From Pseudomonadota bacterium (GTDB lineage: Bacteria; Pseudomonadota; Alphaproteobacteria; Caulobacterales; Aquidulcibacteraceae), in the NCBI GenBank assembly GCA_020161405.1, contig JAIUOD010000004.1, positions 186,001-250,000 on the forward strand: a stretch of 64,000 nucleotides of DNA, written 5' to 3'. Below are positions 61,153 through 64,000 of the stretch, one piece after another (position 1 is the stretch's first letter; every line of letters begins with the position of its first letter). The translations under genes and the position numbers were made by a program. The notes under the pieces were generated by a model. It did not search any database. It had not been told where the DNA came from and worked only from the letters and a program-made list of their open reading frames with translations.

Positions 61153-62566
61153 TCGCCCCTCCAAGTTTTTTTGATTGGCTAAGGCCTAACCAAATTATCC
61201 CAATTGACCAAAGTAAAAGCAGGATAAGGGACTGCAAGGCGCGCGAAAATCTTTCTTTGAAATCCTGCGCTACATATTCAAATTTTGGATATTTCAACCA
61301 ATTTTCATTGCTTATACGGTTTTCAAGCAATTTATTGGTGTCATCCTTATAGCTTAGGGCATTGGCCTGCAGGCCGTTTAAATGCTGCACCATATTATAA
61401 CGATATTTTTCGGCCTGTTCGATGAATGATTGATAGGATTTATAATCAGTACCACTCATTGAATTGCTTAGTTTCTGAAAACTTATGAAAGGATCAATCA
61501 GCCCCAAAGCCGAATAGATTCCATTTTGGGTTTCATGCGCGTTGAACATTTTTTGATTATATTTATCAAATAATTGCGAGGTCATTTTCTCACCCTCTAC
61601 CGCCAGCAGACCTTTATAATTGACCGGCAATTCTTCAACGGTTTTGACATTATATTTTTTCAAAACACTAGCTTTGAAATTGTTGAAATAGGGATCATTT
61701 GGATTATGGCTATCACCCATTTTCCGAAGCTCGGCATGGGTTTCCAAATCCATTTGCACGCGCGAAAAATTGGGAACCAAAAAACCACTTATTTCGCTTC
61801 CCAGGCGCGGTAGCATTATTACACCAATTACCCAAAGCCCCAATAAGTAAGAGAGCGCCATATTGTTGGTTTTTGAATTAAGCGATACTAAAACAATCAA
61901 ACCGCACCAAATTAGGCAATAAGCAAAAATTGCCAATATCAATATTAAAGCCGTCGAGATTTGTGATTTTGTAATTATAGCGATGAAAACTATTGAAGGA
62001 AGCGCCAAAACCAAAGCCACAGCAAAAAGTGCCAATAATTTGCCCCAATAAATCTGTGCGGGCTTTATATTCTGGCTAAGAATGATTGGTAATGTTGCCC
62101 CTTCCCTTTCGCGTGAGACACAAGAATACGCGATAAAAACCAAAAGCAACGGCAAAAATAATTGTAACATAAAGGCGGGCGTAAAATCACCAATGCGCAA
62201 AAGGTTCACGCTTTGCAACGCGTCCGAAAAATTCGCACCATTTTGCCGATGCCCTTCCAGATAGATCATATTGCCGACAAATTGATCCACACCTCTATCA
62301 AATGCTGCTAGTGGGTTTTGCGAGCGAAAGGCGAAATGACCATAATGCACCATGCGATGCGGGTGGCGATTTGGTTGATTGGCAAAATCTTCATTGGCAA
62401 AATTTTGATATGATTTTATCTCATTTTGCGCTTGATTATAATTATTCCATGCAACATTTGCCGAAAATATATTCATCAAAACAAATAATAATGCCGCAAT
62501 CAATGCGGCTTTATTGCGCAAAATAAATTTGAGTTCCGCAAGCGCAATTAAAATAACCTTAGGCAT
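61145..62566 (-). CDS. ABC transporter permease, DUF3526 type (first)
   Basis: 473 residues. KFILRNKAALIAALLFVLMNIFSANVAW is helix 1. A large loop follows (residues about 35-120, including NRHPHRMVHYGHFAFRSQNPLAAFDRGVDQFVGN), then FTPAFMLQLFLPLLLVFIAYSCVSREREGATLPIILSQNIKPAQIYWGKLLALF, typical of ABC-2 permeases, and further helices. The start overlaps the ATPase gene by 8 bp. Such pairs occur beside TonB receptor genes; their substrate is not established. Confidence 0.82.
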   Translation of the reverse strand: MPKVILIALAELKFILRNKAALIAALLFVLMNIFSANVAWNNYNQAQNEIKSYQNFANEDFANQPNRHPHRMVHYGHFAFRSQNPLAAFDRGVDQFVGNMIYLEGHRQNGANFSDALQSVNLLRIGDFTPAFMLQLFLPLLLVFIAYSCVSREREGATLPIILSQNIKPAQIYWGKLLALFAVALVLALPSIVFIAIITKSQISTALILILAIFAYCLIWCGLIVLVSLNSKTNNMALSYLLGLWVIGVIMLPRLGSEISGFLVPNFSRVQMDLETHAELRKMGDSHNPNDPYFNNFKASVLKKYNVKTVEELPVNYKGLLAVEGEKMTSQLFDKYNQKMFNAHETQNGIYSALGLIDPFISFQKLSNSMSGTDYKSYQSFIEQAEKYRYNMVQHLNGLQANALSYKDDTNKLLENRISNENWLKYPKFEYVAQDFKERFSRALQSLILLLLWSIGIIWLGLSQSKKLGGANV

Positions 62567-63260
62567 TTACCGCCCCAATTTCGTTATAAGCAGCATAAAG
62601 CTCGTCAAGATTTAATCCGCCATTTTTTCTATCAATGGTTTTCTCAATTTTACCCTTATATAGAAAACCAATCTTATCCGCGATTTTTGAAGCGCCCAAT
62701 AAATCATGGGTTACCATTAAAATTGCCGCACCATTTTTGCACATAGTCTCAATTATATTGTGAAAATCCTCAATCGCCTTGGGATCAAGGCCCGAAGTTG
62801 GTTCATCTAACAAAAGCAATTTGGCATTTTGCAAGATTGATAAAGCGATGGCGGTTTTTTGGCGCATGCCTTTAGAAAAACCGCTTACTCTTTGCCCAAT
62901 AAATTCTGACGGCAGGCCCGCAGTAAACAAGGCTTTGCGTATAGAATCCTGTGTGGGCTTTTCACCGCGCAAAGCCATAAAATATTCGATATTTTCAACA
63001 GCACTTAAATGCCCATAAAGCGCGACATTTTCTGGAATATAAGCAATGTAAGCATTGGCGCTTTCAATGCCGATATTATCAAAAGTTGCTTTGCCCGATT
63101 GCGGCTTAATCTGTTTTAAGATTAACTTGATTGTTGTTGACTTGCCCGCTCCATTTCCGCCCAAAAGCGCAAAAACCTCACCCGCTTCAACCTTAAGGCT
63201 TAGGCCATTTAGGACGATATTCTGCCCATAACCCGCAATTATTTGTTTTAACTCCAACAT
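62559..63260 (-). CDS. ABC transporter ATP-binding protein
   Basis: 233 residues. Walker A GGNGAGKST at about 34-42, signature VSGFSKGMRQKTAIALSIL, Walker B LLLLDEPTSGLDP and H-loop MVTHDLLGA are complete. It is CcmA/NosF-like in type and energises the two permeases downstream. It is divergent from the siderophore-type receptor gene. Coupled starts and overlaps show a three-gene operon. Confidence 0.93.
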   Translation of the reverse strand: MLELKQIIAGYGQNIVLNGLSLKVEAGEVFALLGGNGAGKSTTIKLILKQIKPQSGKATFDNIGIESANAYIAYIPENVALYGHLSAVENIEYFMALRGEKPTQDSIRKALFTAGLPSEFIGQRVSGFSKGMRQKTAIALSILQNAKLLLLDEPTSGLDPKAIEDFHNIIETMCKNGAAILMVTHDLLGASKIADKIGFLYKGKIEKTIDRKNGGLNLDELYAAYNEIGAVNA

Positions 63261-63324
63261 CTAAGCCACCTGTAATTTCTTATTGCAAATGTTTCTTAAC
63301 AATCATATTGACCGCGTCAAGTTA

Positions 63325-63341
63325 ATGTTACATTATAACAT
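63325..63341. promoter_or_regulatory. Inverted repeat in the divergent ABC/receptor control region
   Basis: ATGTTA, 5 bases, TAACAT, followed by AACGTT at 63342-63347. It is in the 108-bp gap between the ABC ATPase (minus) and the receptor (plus). Regulator unknown; it does not look like a classical Fur box. Confidence 0.4.
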
Positions 63342-63368
63342 AACGTTAAAATCTTACTGGGGACATTT

Positions 63369-64000
63369 GTGTTAAAAACTTCACTCCTTTCTTTCTCCGC
63401 GCTTTCGGCCTTAATTGGTACGACTGCAATTGCAGATAAAGCGCCAGTCAAAAATTCTGAAACTATTGTTGTAACTGGTTCGCGTATTGCCAATGCCAGT
63501 ATTAAAGGGCTTGAAATTGAACCATTGCGCCTTCCACAAAATGTGCGCGTGCTTGATGATAGTGTGATTAATGATGCTGGCTTCACCAAATTAGGCGATT
63601 TATATGATCTTGCGGGGGCAATGTCGCGCCAAAATAGTTTTGGTGGCGCATGGGACGCCTATGCAATTCGCGGCTTTTCGGGTGATATTAATCAAGGCCC
63701 TGACCTATTAATCAATCGCTTTACCGCCAATCGTGGCTTTAATGCGCGCCGTGATATTGCAACCATTGAACAATTTGAAATCCTAAAAGGCCCTGCTTCG
63801 GCACTATCTGGCAAAGGTGAGCCAGGTGGTTCAATCAATATTCTTACCAAAGCACCAAATGGCAAAAGGCACTTTAGTGTCGATGTGTCAGCAGGTAGTT
63901 TTGACACAATTCGTGGTGCGTTTGATATGGGCATGCCAGTAAGCGATAAAGTCGATACAAGATTGGTGGTTGCGATTGAACGATCTGACGGCTACCGCGA
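63369..64000 (+). CDS. TonB-dependent siderophore-type receptor (partial, right edge)
   Basis: The first 210 residues are present. Signal peptide about 1-22, then SETIVVTGSRIANASIKGLEIEPLRLPQNVRVLDDSVINDAG, and the plug AIRGFSGD...LLINRFTANRGFNARRDIATIEQFEILKGPASALSGKGEPGGSINILTKAP. The phrase EILKGPASALxGxGxPGGxINxxTK is typical of FhuA/FpvA-type ferric-siderophore receptors. It starts with GTG at 63369 with GGGGA before it. Divergent from the ABC exporter genes. The barrel lies beyond the window. Confidence 0.9.
   Translation, partial: MLKTSLLSFSALSALIGTTAIADKAPVKNSETIVVTGSRIANASIKGLEIEPLRLPQNVRVLDDSVINDAGFTKLGDLYDLAGAMSRQNSFGGAWDAYAIRGFSGDINQGPDLLINRFTANRGFNARRDIATIEQFEILKGPASALSGKGEPGGSINILTKAPNGKRHFSVDVSAGSFDTIRGAFDMGMPVSDKVDTRLVVAIERSDGYR

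Overview
The window looks like the chromosome of an AT-rich alphaproteobacterium that degrades plant polysaccharides. The gene content points this way: very large Caulobacter/sphingomonad-type TonB-dependent receptors beside sugar genes, flavin-dependent halogenase-like genes in a sugar locus, an RpoE-ChrR (ECF11-type) pair, RegB/RegA, an NsrR-like Rrf2 repressor and an FdsGBA-type formate dehydrogenase. Genus and species cannot be fixed from the sequence alone. No transposase, integrase, rRNA, intact tRNA or CRISPR array was found.

Layout. (1) 1-18.7 kb: a pectin/galacturonate utilisation locus. It has a sugar kinase (cut by the left edge), a TonB receptor, a hydratase of uncertain role, kduD, kduI, uxaC, a LacI-family regulator, uxaA, a mannitol-dehydrogenase-family uronate reductase, a PL1 pectate lyase, a GH43, two esterases and an ExuT-type hexuronate transporter. 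A 12-bp palindrome, GACACCGGTGTC, recurs in front of its transcription units and is the likely operator of the local LacI protein. (2) 18.7-27.2 kb: formate oxidation and molybdenum cofactor genes (fdsGBA-fdhD-moaA, mobA) plus an M19 dipeptidase. (3) 27.3-40.6 kb: a heme-binding-fold protein, then a beta-glucoside locus with a second large TonB receptor, two tandem halogenase-like flavoproteins, a GH3 glucosidase, two MFS transporters and a divergent LacI regulator. (4) 40.7-48.2 kb: an rpoE-chrR stress locus with a lipid-modification gene set (cyclopropane-synthase-like and coclaurine-methyltransferase-like enzymes, an FAD oxidase, DUF1365, DUF1295, DUF2177, DUF2147). Five promoter-like pairs with the same 18-bp spacing and a CGTA -10 core precede its transcription units. 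(5) 48.2-59.9 kb: a broken gene, then a respiratory islet lying between two directly repeated tRNA-like elements. It holds an nsrR-like gene, a ferritin-like protein, a cydP-A-B-X-ybgE operon, a NifX-like protein, a persulfide-dioxygenase-like metallo-hydrolase, a TauE/SafE exporter, regB-regA and an OprC-like copper receptor. (6) 59.9-64 kb: a three-gene ABC exporter, divergent from a siderophore-type TonB receptor cut by the right edge.

How the genes fit together. Pectin fragments would enter through the first receptor and be cut by the lyase, GH43 and esterases. They would then be funnelled through KduI/KduD and UxaC/reductase/UxaA to 2-keto-3-deoxygluconate and phosphorylated by the kinase. 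The bd oxidase, persulfide-dioxygenase-like protein, sulfite exporter and NsrR/RegBA regulators read as a module for respiration under low oxygen, NO or sulfide. The RpoE-ChrR cluster reads as a membrane-lipid response to photo-oxidative stress. Two extra small genes, cydP (50 aa) and cydX (34 aa), were read directly from the sequence.
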